Below are positions 1 to 11,828 of a stretch of DNA of 64,000 nucleotides, piece by piece. Position 1 is the stretch's first letter; each line of letters starts with the position of its first letter. A program made the translations under genes and the position numbers. The DNA is taken from contig NW_026946359.1 in the NCBI RefSeq assembly GCF_035222275.1, positions 496,001 to 560,000 of the forward strand. The letters are read 5' to 3'. This stretch comes from Podospora bellae-mahoneyi (taxonomy: Eukaryota > Ascomycota > Sordariomycetes > Sordariales > Podosporaceae). Below the pieces are notes generated by a model. The model was not told where the DNA came from, did no database searches, and worked only from the letters and a program-made list of their open reading frames with translations.

Positions 1-914
1 TCTTGATAGCCGTCTGCACGGGGATTCTTTGGGCTAGAAACGTCGACCCAGGCGGAGTGTAAAATGCCAAACTGCGATACTTTGGTTTTGCCGACCATTA
101 TGGCTCCCAACCCGATCAAGTGTTTGATGAGGTGGCACGTTTTTGAGGAGGGGGGATAGAAGGACGTCCATGATTCACTTGATAACGTAGTCTTTACTCC
201 CTCCACTGGAAAAAAATCGTCGACAACAAATCGCATACCGGCCAGGGGCTTCTCGGGCGAAGGATCGGAGTAGTATAGTCGGCTGGGCACGGCTATGGCT
301 TTGTGAAGTCCATCTTGAGACAAAGCAGTGACAGGTCCAAATGCACTAGTTGAACACCTCATGTCAGCCAAATGCTCTTGCCATATCGACAGATGGACCT
401 AGGAAACTAGGGGAACTCGATACCTATTCTCAGATTGGTGAAGACTTTTTGGAAAGAGACCAAAGTTGAAGGCACGGAGGCTATCAGGATAGAGCCTCCA
501 GGCTTGATGGAGCCCTTCGTTGTATAAGAAGTAGGGCCCCGGTCTCACCGGATGTTCCGAGTCCTCAAGGATCAAGCCGTGCACCACATGTAGTGGGAAC
601 TTGTTGTCCGCGCCAGCTTTGGCGTTAACTGTTGGGTCCTGGTGGTCAATGGTGACAATCCTGTGACCGAACCCGGTCATGTAGACATCATCAGCCACGA
701 CAAATCTCTCGAGAGTTGAGATACATGACTCGTCGTGGTATTGTTCGAGAGTCAAACCAGTTACAGGTACGATGTCTCGTAGCTTCGATGCGTTTCCGAC
801 ACGTCCCAGTCTTTGTGGATGAACAAAGTACTGAACATCGTCGACGGTGGTGAAGATCTGCCGCTCGAGGTGTCGGTCCAATGGCGGAGACTGCTTCCTG
901 TCCGGGGCGGCCAT
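1..914 (-). CDS. Amidase (amidase-signature family), N-terminal part, cut by window start
   Basis: Two exons are visible: 914-424 and 345-1, with a 78-nt intron (346-423). Joining them gives a continuous frame across SEN|SAFGPV. The first about 160 residues are a fungal N-terminal extension. After them comes AVPSRLYY and PLAGMRFVVDDFF, then GVKTT and LIGLGAIMVGKTKVSQF, the stretch that in amidase-signature enzymes holds the catalytic Lys of the Ser-cisSer-Lys triad (GKTK). The Gly/Ser-rich signature itself and both catalytic serines would lie beyond the window edge. Family members hydrolyse amides to carboxylate and ammonia; the substrate cannot be read here. The ATG at 914 has A at -3. The frame is open further upstream, but only from a TTG at 977. 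About 278 codons are present. I am confident of the family, not of the substrate. Confidence 0.85.
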
Positions 915-2825
915 GATCAGATCTCCGAGACGTGGATAAGGATGGCGGTGGCTTGTTATACTAATTGCTGTTAACAATGGCGGACTCTTCAGGTGCCTGT
1001 AGAGATGAACACGATAATAGCATAAGACGAGTTCGAGTGGTGGTTGTCTGGTTGAAACGGGAGTTCAAGCGTCAGCGTGGTCGACGTCCAATCTCAGCAG
1101 GCAGCCCGCCTTCCATCTTTTGGGTTGCTCAAGGGGTGGCGGCACCTTCCACATTATTCCCGTTGAACCAGGCGCGAGGATCCCTCTTTCCACTTTTCTC
1201 CTGCAATTTTTCGTGACCAGAGTTGCAACAAGCTTTCCTACTTGTGTCTTGGACAGACAGGATGTTGTGGGAAGCCGCCGGCCTTGCTCCCGGATGACAA
1301 GCCATCTTTGCCTTGAACAAGGAGAACCTCCGAACCTCTCGATACAGGGTTAGGGAAGTTCCCCATCACCTACATCATCTTCCGTCTTTCCTTTTCGGTC
1401 CCTGTGACAACAATAAACTCCGAACTCTGGGCCGTAGCTCACGGTTACCACAAGATGGATCGGACTTAAGCTTAATTGTACCTACATCTCCCGCGAGATC
1501 GGTTGGCTTGTGTCTACAAGGGACATACTCGGCACTCGTCATTCTAGATGGGGTTTATCAATGGTATCACCAGAGCTGGGCCTACTACTGACCAGAGCCA
1601 TGTCAATCCACCAAAGAAGAGGTGGCATCTTTGGGGTAGTTCAATCGTACGTCTAGGACCCTTCAATATGGGATCTTACATCCAGACAGTCACCTATTGG
1701 TCCCCGCATCGTGGCCGCGAATGCAACCGACGTCACGAAAATGAAACTCTCCGGCTTGAGTTCGGGAACTTCTGCATTTCCAGCCATACATACAGACGCC
1801 ACCTGCCAGCCTCGCCTGTCACTACACCGAACATCATCCTTCCACAGCACAATCCAGCACATGGACGCTTCCCGTGTTGTGTCTCATGCCCCGGAATATG
1901 CCCCAAAAGATCAACCAACTGGCCTCTCTATTGTCACATATTTCATTTCGATCCCGCCTCTCGCCAACACAGTTAACTCCGGTCCACGATGTCCATCAGA
2001 GGATCGGCTGCAACACAACATGTGGCACAGTGTACAGACAAAAAGAAAACAAATATTGAAACCAAGAACATGTGGGTCGCTGACTGAACAGATCTTGGAT
2101 CAAACATGCAGCAACAACAACAATGACTAAAAGTCCCCTACTCTGATTACCCCTGACTTGCATCGCCAAGGCTCGGACTACATACAGCCCTTACAAATAC
2201 GACGTGCTAACACCGAGACATGTGAGGGGGATACTGAACAGTGAAGACGCAGTAAACAAGTTTTCCGGTGCGTCCGGATATACTCGGCGGTTGCAATGCA
2301 CGCAAAGGCAAAGAAAAGAATACCACGATAACAAACCAGGGTCCACGCGTTGGCTAACATACCTACGGACAGAGTCTTGAGTTTGGAACTGCAGGATATG
2401 TACAAAAATGTCATATTAAATACGTTTACTTATATCTACACTATGTACTGTGTATCAATGCCCAAAATACATACCGTTTGAACTCCATGCTATCCATACA
2501 TGTCCCTTGTTGCCTGGCGTACCTGCCCATGCCCCTTGTCCTGTTAGCCATTCCTTGTTATAACTCCATGACTTGATCCCAACCTCCCATACCAGAAATG
2601 ACAATAACCCGCTAAAAGCTCAACAAATAAAAACGAATGAGGGTATCTCCTCCATCTCGCAGTCCAAAGTATCAACCGCGTGGGTATCATCACTCCTCAA
2701 CTTTTCGAAAACCGCCCCTTGCTGGAGAAATACCTTGCTCGACAGATCTCTGGAGCCACTGGCGGCATCGCCAAACTGACTGTGTAGCGCGCACCAGAGT
2801 CCCAGTTCGAATCACCACCTAGAAA
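915..2825. other. Gene-free interval upstream of the amidase
   Basis: About 1.9 kb between the amidase start and the 3' end of the next minus-strand gene. Short open frames occur on both strands (for example 1548-1976 and 1711-2130, plus), but they overlap each other, have no family features and no splice-supported continuation. I see no RNA gene or repeat. It probably holds the amidase promoter and the 3' UTR of the neighbour. Confidence 0.5.
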
Positions 2826-4082
2826 TTACCTCCCTCTCCTCAACCTCTCCACCACCGTCCCATTTCTTCGTAACCCATCCAACTCGAAATTCTTATACCA
2901 ACACCCACACTCCCCCTCCGCCCCATCAATCCCCCCAGCAGTCCCATTATCATTCCCCCCAAACAACCCCCCCAAATCAACCCCCCTCACATCCCTATAA
3001 CAATCCGGCACCACACCCCCTTCCCCATCCTCACCACCTTGTTGCACCTCCCCAACCTCCACCAAAAAAGGCCAAACCCTCTCCTCCCCTTCCTTCCCCG
3101 CCCTCCCCGTAATCTCCGTCAGAATAACCTCCCCCAAATCCTCCGGCCAAGACGCCCTCTGCCGGGTGTATATCGCCGCTGACAAAACAGTAGTGTTAAA
3201 CCAGCATTGTATCCTCTCCTCTCCTCCCCCTTCTGTTCCATTGGTAGGAATCGACAAAGTGACTGGCTTGGGGTAGATAAGCGAAAAGACAAAACGTTCG
3301 TTGTATTGGTTAATATCGAGGTGTGTCAGTGTCAGGTTTTGGAATTGCGGACCGGTGGTGTGGAATGGGGTGGAGGAGATGGTATAGCCTGATCTCGGGG
3401 AGGGGGTTATCGTCCAGCGGAATATCGCTGTTGATAATAAGCGTGGTTGCGGTTGTTGTTCTGGGGAGGTGTAGCACTGCCAGGCGGTGGCCAGAGACGG
3501 AAAGGTGAGGCAAGCGGTGGAGGTGTTGGTTAGAAGAGCAGTAGTGAAGGTGTAAGACCCCGAGGGGAAGAGGTTCGTTGGGGAGGGGGAGTCGGATTGG
3601 GAGGTTTGGTTTCTATATAGAACAAGATATATTAGTTATAAAATGGCAAGCAGAAGAAGAAGACCAAGAAGGAAAAAAAAGACGAACCGTTTTCGCAACC
3701 CGATGGTCAAACCAACCGATAACCCAACTATCACCCCTACGACCAGCAAAACCCCAAACATCTTCCTATACCACCCCTTCCTCGCCACCGGTCCCTGATC
3801 CCTCCCCCCCCCTCCCACCACCTCCCGCTGCGTAACCTTCATCTTTGCCGTCCCCGACGCCGGCCTATCCACCCCTCCCGAAACTGCCCCAAAAGGCGGC
3901 GGCGTCCTCGACCGATGACTACCGTGCACACTACTCCCCTGCGAATTCGACCTCGAAACCGGCGGTCGTCGCGGCGACTTGGGCGGCACCCCCGGCGGCG
4001 GCGTGGTAGAGTGCACCACATCCTCGATAATCATCGGCAACGGCTGCGATAGCCGCGACGAGGACCGACTCCCGGGCGCCAT
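2826..4082 (-). CDS. Single-pass membrane protein with disordered cytosolic region and extracellular DUF7820-like domain
   Basis: Two exons, 4082-3688 and 3612-2826, joined across a 75-nt intron (3613-3687) with a TAACTAAT branch site; predicted 393 residues. Residues 1 to about 100 are Ser/Pro/Arg-rich and look disordered. One hydrophobic helix follows (about 137-160, MFGVLLVVGVIVGLSVGLTI), then an Asn-rich, probably glycosylated outer part with SYTFTTALLTNTS, a few Cys (TACLTF, WQCYTS, QCWFNTT) and YTRQRASWPEDL. This layout and the motifs resemble the uncharacterised fungal DUF7820 family as I remember it. No enzymatic motif is visible; a surface sensor or wall-linked role is only a guess. 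The start is the ATG at 4082 with A at -3; the frame extends upstream only from a TTG at 4178. The C-terminal half uses long runs of C-rich codons, but the frame is intact. Confidence 0.72.
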
Positions 4083-5134
4083 AATAAATGGGGAACACTC
4101 CTCGACAGACGCGCCCGGGAGAGAGTCAAGGTGTGAGGGTGGGGGGGAGGGAATGACGTTGTTGCGTGATGGAAGCAAAATAATGGTATTATTCCAGCAC
4201 GATCAAATCCACTATCATCTAACCTCATCAGAAAAACAAAACCTCAATTCCAGCGAAAATAACACAAATGAATGAGGAAGCAGAAAAGAGTTGAAAAAAA
4301 CCTCGGCATCAAACAAAATCAATAATACCACCACAAGCACCACCACCACTTACCTCTCACCACTGCGACCGTGATATCCCGCCGCTGCTCTCCCGCGCCT
4401 AGACGAACAGAGGCAGATCATCCTTGTCCACAATTTCTCTTTGGTTTAGATAGTATCCTCATCCTTGTTCGCGCCGTAGCATTTCTCCTCCTCTTCCTCC
4501 TCCTAGGGTGATCATTCTGGGCATGGGGCATGGGGGGGGTTTTGTACATACATACGAAAGCGAAAATGCATGCAACCATCCACACCCCCTCTTTGCAGAG
4601 CTGAAGAATCCAAACTGTCTAGACCCTTTGCCTCCCTCGCCGAGAGATAAGGTCCCAGACCCGAGACATCAACCAGAGAGCATAATGATCCACGGGACTC
4701 TGGATCACGTTTCGGTTTCGGCGGATAATCCTCTGACCGACAAGACACACCATTGGGACGTTATCGCGGCACCACACAGGCATAGCGCCAAACCACCTTC
4801 ACCGTTAGCCCAAGAGAGGAAAGGCGTTCTTTCGACACAACTGCAAAAAAACGAAATTGCGATCTTCCCCGCAAATATACAGTGCCGACAAGAAGCTTGG
4901 TCACTGCTGTAGCCATGAGGCGTAAAATTTTCAACTCCCAAAATAAGCATCTTGACATCTTGATTGATAAGTACACATCCTCAACGCCCTAAGCTGAAGG
5001 TACTCCGTATCTCTGCATATACAGCTAAAGTCAAGTGGTATCCGCAAACAACAGGCTGAACAGGAAAAAAATACACATGAAAAGAACCATTATTTATCTT
5101 CATCGATGAACCCCATTCGTTCCTTGTTGGTCCC
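4083..5134. other. Intergenic region, DUF7820-like gene promoter and trehalase 3' flank
   Basis: About 1.05 kb. Small overlapping ORFs at 4508-4976 exist on both strands without recognisable content. A pyrimidine-rich stretch lies around 4480-4505. I see nothing else. Confidence 0.5.
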
Positions 5135-7386
5135 CTACTTTTTCTGGCCCTTGTTGCCTGCAAACTTCTTCACCCACTGGGCATCCCACGTGTCAAGTTC
5201 GACGGCGAACCTGCTTCTCTTCTCGAGCTGATCCTCCTTCTTGTCGGCTCTCTTGTCAGGCTTGGTGAATCCTGGAGGCAGAAGACCGCCGCCTCTCCTA
5301 GCATGGACGTTAGCTGCCTCGATATCACCGCAGTCTGGCCTCTTGAGCTTGTCGCCAAAAGTATCAGCTGCCCAGATAGCTACGCCGTTGGTCCAGCCGA
5401 ACCCTTCGACAACCTCATATTCGCCACCCCCACCAGCCACATTCGTGGCGTTGTCGCTGTACTTCTCAAACATGGTTCCCTTCGCCTCTGGGGCTAGGCC
5501 TTGAAGCTTGGGCGTCTCGAAGGTTGAGCCACCGGTGGCATACCAGGTGCAGAAAGTGGAGTCGATGTAGCGTTGCGCGAGCTTCAAGCTCAGGTCCTGA
5601 ACGGCCTGGTATGAGGAATCATCCTCGCCAAAGGTAGGTGGTGTCTTGAGAAGGCCCTCCATCAAGACGTGCATCAAGGGAGGCCAGACATTAGGTTCGT
5701 CCCACTGCTGTCCAGTAAAATAGTTTGTGGAAGGGATCCCGCCGGCCTTCTCCTCGAGCATCGCCGCAACTCTTGCATAGGCCCTTTGAACCGCCAAGGG
5801 GTTGTTCTTGAGGTGGTTGGGGGCCGCGCCTGTCCAGAACGGGAACAGTTGGCCAATCTGGAACGAAACCTGCTGTCCAGGAGGTGCCGGGCCAGTCTCC
5901 CTAGCTCTGACATCCTCATCGACTGGAATGAAGGTGTTTTGCGAGGCAGATGTGAGATTGTAGTCAAAGTACGACCACAGGGTTGAGTTCCACATGACGT
6001 CGTACATGGCCTGGCTTCTAGTCTTCGCCTGGGCAGCCCACTTCTCGGCTTCGGTCTCGTTGCCCTGCTGCTTGAGGAAGCAAGAGATGATCTCCTCGTT
6101 CTGGTAGAGAATCGAGTTCAACTCGACGGGAATAGTCTCAAGCACGTTGAGAGAACGGAGAGGGAAGTACTTGTCCTCGGCTGCGTCGAGAGGCGTGCGA
6201 AGCCAACGAGAGCTGTAGTCCCAGCCAGATTCCGCACCGCTTGCGAGGTTGGCGTAGACCTTTTCTTTCTCGGTCTCGTTGAGGGGCGTTTTAACAGGAT
6301 ATATTATACCTGTCTCGGCATAGTAGCTCTCGTTGTTGGCTGTAATGTAGTCCTCACGGTAGGACTCGGGACGGGGCTGGTTGTTGTTGACGAAGTATCT
6401 ATTTTTGTTGTGAGCCTTTCTCTTCCTTCATTTGGCTTGATCGCAGAGACTTACCTGTTGAGAGTGTACTTCTTGCCATTCTTCTCAACCTCAACTGTCC
6501 GGTTAGTGGCCCAGAACTCGTGCTCCTTGATCAAAAGTGGCACTGCGCGCTCCAGAATGCTTGTATCATTGGTGTGCTCGATGTACACCTTGACCATCAA
6601 TGAGAGCACAGGTGGCTGACTGCGGTTCAGATAGTAAGCCCTGGCACCGTTGGGAACGAAGCCGATAGTGTCCACCAGGTCGAGGAAATTGAGGATGATG
6701 TTCTTGGAAATGTCCACAAAGGAACCACCGGTGCGCAGGAGACCTTCCAGAATCCAGTAGGAATCCCAGTAGTACGGCTCACGGAACCGGCCACCGGCAA
6801 CCACAAAGGTGCGGTTGATGGGGATGAAAGAATTGGCGCATCCTGTGCAGTTGTTGGAACCACCCGCATATCGCCTTGTGAGGTCGGGCCAAATGTCAAT
6901 AACCTTGCTCACGAACTCCCTGACGACCGGGTCCGCGACTCTCTCCAAGAAGACAGGGTCGGTCTCGAGTTCTTCCTTAGGAACCTCTTCCAACTCACCA
7001 CCCGCCGGGGCAAAGTTCTCGCGGAAGAAGTTCTGCAGCTCAGTATTATTGCTGAGGGGCAGAGAGAGTTGCTTGAAGGCCTCCAAAACTTCATCCAAAG
7101 GCTTGATAGTGGGCCTGGCGTTCCACAGTTAGAACATGTCTCAGACAGGCATGGACAAGAAGATTGTTTTCGATGAAACCTACATGTCGACGAATGTCTT
7201 GGAGTCGGAAAAGGGATGGGCAAGCTGGATGGCCTTGAGAACATCACCCTGGCAGTACAAGGGCGAGTCGCAAGGCGCGACCACCGAGCCGTTTACCCAA
7301 AGAGCCTGAGGGGTGGCGACGACTGCGGTTGCCCAGATCGCAAGTGCAGCGCCTGCCACGAGGCCGCGATGCACCGGCGGTACCAT
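5135..7386 (-). CDS. Secreted alpha,alpha-trehalase, glycoside hydrolase family 37
   Basis: Three exons: 7386-7184, 7114-6455 and 6398-5135, with introns of 69 nt (7115-7183, GTAGGT donor) and 56 nt (6399-6454, GTAAGT donor). The product is 708 residues. A signal peptide (about residues 1-24, VAGAALAIWATAVVA) precedes the mature enzyme. GH37 landmarks in order: KTFVDMPTIKPLDEVL, signature 1 AGGRFREPYYWDSYW, the catalytic-acid region ESGWDYSSRW, signature 2 QWDEPNVWPP, and the catalytic-base region MFEKYSDN near GFGWTNGVAIW. It hydrolyses trehalose to two glucose outside the plasma membrane or in the wall. Many N-glycosylation sequons (NNCT, NRT, NDTS, NST, NLT) agree with secretion. The C-terminal tail of about 60 residues is basic and lysine-rich. 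Length fits the family. GH37 is clear; whether the pH optimum is acid or neutral cannot be told. Confidence 0.95.
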
Positions 7387-8953
7387 TGTGAAGGCTGTTC
7401 ACACGCGGTTGGGTTCTTATGCGGCTAGAATTGTGAGATGAAGAGGCAGGGGTGGAGTGAGGGTGCTGGTGTTGTTCAGTCGGTCAGTGCTGAAGAAAGT
7501 CTGACTCGGCGATCGGAGTCTGTGATGGGAGAAGGAATAAGCAGAGCAGGGTGGGTGGGAAGGAACTCAGGAGTGGTTGATATGGGGGGCAGACAGGCAC
7601 AAGATATAAAGTGGGCAGGAGCAGGGTCGGCAGGGGCACGAGGACGGGCCCGGGGATGGGAGTGACAAGATCGGACAGAAGGCAAGCGGTCTTGGGCTTC
7701 TGCTCTCTTCTCTTCTATACTTTCCACCTTGCACTCACAAGAGAGGCAGGCGCGTCTGGGAATTGTGGTGTCGTCAAGCCCAGAAATCAGCACTTTAATA
7801 ATTCTGCAGGGCAGCTGCCAGTTCTGCATGCAGTCAAGGTTACAATAAGCTTGCCGCGCCTTCCACTTCATCATAGCAGGCCACGCCAGACAAGCGAAGA
7901 GAAGAATTGGGACGAAAATACCAGCAGAGTCACGCTGATCTCGATCCCAGATTCCAGGTTCCGTGTCTTGCCCATGTCTTTTCCAGGTTGTCGTCAAAGG
8001 TGGGCTTTCCTTGGCGTGCTCCTCATGATCGTCATCTCTCTCTCTCTTGCCCATTGTTTCTCCAACTTTTTTTTCTGCCGCATTGAGATCCATCATCCAT
8101 TGATTCGATGTGTTCCGGATCAGGTACCTCTTAACCTCCATTGCGGCCAATTTGATGTTTGTGTGCCCCGGACGAGAACGGTTGTGCATTCCTCCCGCAC
8201 GAGGCTCTTTCGAGGCATGTAGCACCTGCCACAACCGGGCATTTCCTGCTTGTCCACCGCTCCAGGCTGTATTCCGTCGGTCAATAGAGACAGCAAGACG
8301 TTGGATTTTGGGGAGCTTGTTTGGAGCTTTCCCCGCATTCTGCACTCTCAATGCTCCGGCATAGGCCCGGTCCGCACCTATTCTCGCGCTTCCATTCGCT
8401 GGAACCGGCGGATCCACGGTGACGTCAGCCATTGGCAGGGTCTCTTGACCTTGGGGCTAAGGCGGGGTAAAGAGCTTGCAGAGATGCGGAAGCATGCTCC
8501 TCAACCAGAGGCGCATACCACGAGGCGGTAAGGAAAATGGCTGTTCCACACAAACCGGTGCGCCCAGGAAGCCCTCACGGCCCTCATAGTCTTCAAAGAA
8601 AGCCACAGGTCATCGTCTGTGGCGGTATCTTTAGCCTCTTAGCTGAGGTCTGCTGTGCTTTGCCTTGTTCCCTGTCGGTGATTTTAGTCACCATTCAGCT
8701 GCGAGTCTTGTCCTCCTCGACCGAGTTCATTTTGTGTTCTCGTTACCAAATCATCGGGCAGTCCGGCATCTCCGGGCTCACTTTGTATGGACAGAAGCAA
8801 GAGTTCGGCCCGCATCTTCGGCCTTGCCCTACATGAAGACTTGGCAAGGGATCTCGGCTACCGACATCAGCAATCCAAGTCGGCTTTTATAATCATCCAT
8901 CGGTGAACATTGTTAGGATGTCGGGATGCGTAAATTTCCTATTTGTCGGCACT
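7387..8953. other. Intergenic region, trehalase promoter
   Basis: About 1.6 kb upstream of trehalase. It carries a 318-codon minus-strand open frame (7476-8432) and a plus-strand one (7611-8222). Both lack domains, have Arg/Pro/Cys-biased composition and overlap each other, so I treat them as chance openness. A pyrimidine-rich tract (tctctctctc) lies near 8036-8045. Confidence 0.5.
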
Positions 8954-10436
8954 TTACTGCGATGTCCGATACATGGACCTTTCTCCTTCTTGCCCCTTCA
9001 AGCCCTTGCTGTTTCCATTCTTCTCTCCCATAATTGTCTTGAAGATGGATTCTAGACGAGGAACAACAAACTCGCGGTTCTGGTAGATTTGATAGTGTAT
9101 CACCAGTCTCCCCCCCATGAGCTTCAAGCCAGCCTCCTTTCCAAGCTCATCAACCCGGGCGTCTGGACAGTTGGCATCTTCAAGATCAAGCCAGACCATG
9201 TTGGTATGTACCGGATGGATAAGCTGACCGCCGAGATCAGTCCAGATTTGGGCAACCTGCTGTGCCAAAATATGCGTATCCCGCAGCAAGCCCCCTTCAC
9301 CATTTGGTCCTTTCCCAAACGTCTCGTCAACGGCAACCCGGGCTGCTGCCGTGACGACTCCAGACTGTCGAAGCCCGCCGCCAATTGATTTCCTTACCCA
9401 GCGGGAATGCTTGATAACCTTCTTGTCTCCGACGAGGACGCTGCCAATAGGGGCGCCGAGGCCTTTGGAGAAACACAGTGTAACAGTGTCGAAACATGAA
9501 GCAAATTCCTTCAGGCTTCCTGCACCGGAAGCCGCAGCCTCCCATAGTCGTGCTCCATCACAGTGCATTTTGAGCCCATTTTCTTTTGCGAAAGCAGAGA
9601 TGCGTTGGACTTCCTGGAGTGGCATGATCATGCCGTTGAGAGTATTCTCTAGGCTGATGAGACGAGTTGGACAGGTGTGTACGTCATCATCTAGGTAGAC
9701 ATTGGCCTTGATGTCTTCCAGTGACAGATAGATGCCATTTTTTGGTGCGATTGTCTTGACTGTGGCACCTGTCAGGGCGGAGACGCTGTTTATAAAGTTA
9801 GCAAACTGGATATCAGGGTATAATGTGTGCAAGTTGCCTTACCCTCCAGCCTCATACTTAACAATATGGGAACGGTAGTCACACACCAAGCCATGTGGCG
9901 GCTGAGTCAAAAGAGATCTCAAAGCTAGCTGGTTACCCATGGTCCCGGACAGGACAAAAAGACCAGCCTCTTTGCCAGTCAAGGCAGCACAGTGAGCTTC
10001 CAGATCGATAGTAGTTGGGTCCTCCTGGAAGACATCATCAAACAGTGTGCAGTTCTGAATAGCAGTAAGCATGGAGGCTGTGGGTGTTGTCATCGTATCG
10101 CCTACGTTCACGTTTGCATTCAGCTTCACGCATCTGATTCAGAACCTCATATGTCAACTCACTTCTCAAATCATAGCCAGCTGCCCCGGCACTTCCAACC
10201 CAGGCATTTTGTTTAGGACCATTTCCCTGCTCAGCATTTGCATTTGCCAATGACATCTTCAACTTTGAGGATGGTGTTGATGTGAGACACCGACGGCTTG
10301 ATTGAGTCAAAGATCGAGAGGTTGATCTTGTAAGAAGTGGAGAAGCTGCTTTTACCCCTCTGGTAAGGTATGCCCGGAGCTCACCCGTCAAGGAGGAGGG
10401 TGCCGGTAACCAAAGTCGCATTATTTTTCCGTGCAT
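8954..10436 (-). CDS. GLY1: L-threonine aldolase (PLP-dependent), probably mitochondrially targeted long form
   Basis: Three exons: 10436-10163, 10101-9843 and 9785-8954, with introns of 61 nt (10102-10162) and 57 nt (9786-9842); 454 residues. The enzyme cleaves L-threonine to glycine and acetaldehyde. Landmarks: SDTMTTPT near the start of the fold, FVLSGTMGNQLALRS, HCDGARLWEAA, and SKGLGAPIGS holding the PLP-binding lysine. The conserved core begins only after an ATG at 10256 (MSLANANAEQ). Upstream, the same open frame adds 60 residues rich in Arg, Ser, Thr and Leu with a single acid residue, as in mitochondrial presequences. In-frame ATGs lie at 10436, 10421 (A at -3) and 10256 (A at -3), so dual targeting by alternative starts is possible. 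The family is certain. The start is not: if the core start were used, the protein would be 394 residues. Confidence 0.9.
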
Positions 10437-11828
10437 TGGGTTTGTTTGGGTGAGAAGTTATGCCGCCTTCGTTGTATTCAGCGACTCATGGCTTGTGTAT
10501 TCGCGGGGGCAACTCCACCGATCTCACACGTTACGTACAAAAAAGTAGATGATATCTTGTATGATAAAGCAATAAAATGCCATATACATGTCTTTCAACG
10601 TTATTGAATGATTTCTGACCGTTGTTCAAAGATCTTCTGACCATTATTCAAGGCCTATTAGCTCTTTTTCCAAGGCATTGGTCTCTGCCGCGGCCTTGAT
10701 TTCAAGTCTCAGTCTCCCATTTTTTGTTCGCAATGTGGCACTGAAGGAGCAGTGATGTCGGCCAGTACCCCCCACCGATAACTGATGGTGATAACGTGCA
10801 TAGTGGGAAGGACCCACTGAACTGCCCGCAGGTGTTGGGCCTTTGCAATGTGCTGAACTTCTGAACTTGCAGCCTCCATCAGCTCACTTTTGGGCCTTGG
10901 CCAGTCCTCAGCTTCCAATATTTCCTCGTCTGATTTCAAAAGGGGCAAGATGTCGTCCACAGTGGTCCCATCTGAACCACACCCACACTTAGTTCCCAGG
11001 ACGCCATTCGCTTCCATTCACACGTGGCTAGAACAACGGTCGTATGAGGTTTCAAGCCACATGGCACAACCAGACTACCTATCGAAGATCTAGAATCTTT
11101 TTGCTGGCTTCGACAGACCAAAGTCACGATCTCGATTCGATGCAGTCATCACTCAGGTCGGCAGGCAGGTCCCCATCTCTCCGTTATTGCTTGTGAAACC
11201 CGAAATCTAACCAATTCGAATCCGATCCAGGGTCCACTGGGTCCGAAAGTCTTCGGAGCGCTGGTGGACTACGGACCCTGACCATATCACATCTCGGAGG
11301 GGCATCTGTCTCTCAGCTCTGGCTATTATTCATGCGAGAAACCTATGTGTCCATCGTCGGGCCCCAAATTATGATGTGTCCCTTCCCTCGCCTGGTTCTG
11401 ACCGACGATCCCCCAAAGGAGACAAACTGTCAATCATTTCCCACTTGAAGGAAACTCGACACAAAGACAACAAATCCAGAACGACATTATCGATAAAATA
11501 ATTATTTTCAAAGAAGACATGCGAAAACCGGCCACTTTCCCATTCATGCCTAGGATCCCGAGCTTGGGCGCCAATATCTCCCCTAATGATTCTCTCCAAC
11601 AAATTCCAGGTCCCTTCTAACCATATCGCCCGCCATTCTATCCAAGAAACACCTTCTTTTTCAACGATTAACGACGAATTCCTAAAAGAACTGTCATGAC
11701 AAGCCAACGCCTACGCCATCGCTTAAAAAACACCACACCCGAAAAAAGCCTAGTCCACCAGCTGCAAAGTTGCTTTTCCGGTTCAGCGCCAGACCCCCTC
11801 GATTAAAGGGAGACACCGGATCCCATGT
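10437..11828. other. Intergenic region between threonine aldolase and the Zn2Cys6 regulator
   Basis: About 1.4 kb. A 102-codon minus-strand frame (10709-11017) and a 112-codon one (11369-11707) have no recognisable family. I would not call genes here. It should contain the aldolase promoter and the regulator's 3' UTR. Confidence 0.5.

Noticed and set aside
1548-2130. Overlapping plus-strand frames upstream of the amidase
   Set aside because: Two frames are open together, typical of stop-poor non-coding sequence; no domain or splice extension.
2779-2822. B-box-like GTTCGAATC near 2806, considered as a tRNA
   Set aside because: No T-stem or acceptor pairing and no A-box at suitable distance.
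7476-8432. 318-codon minus-strand open frame upstream of trehalase
   Set aside because: No domain, mixed Arg/Pro/Cys/Trp composition, overlapped by an open plus-strand frame, and no splice-supported partner. Best read as chance openness in stop-poor promoter sequence.
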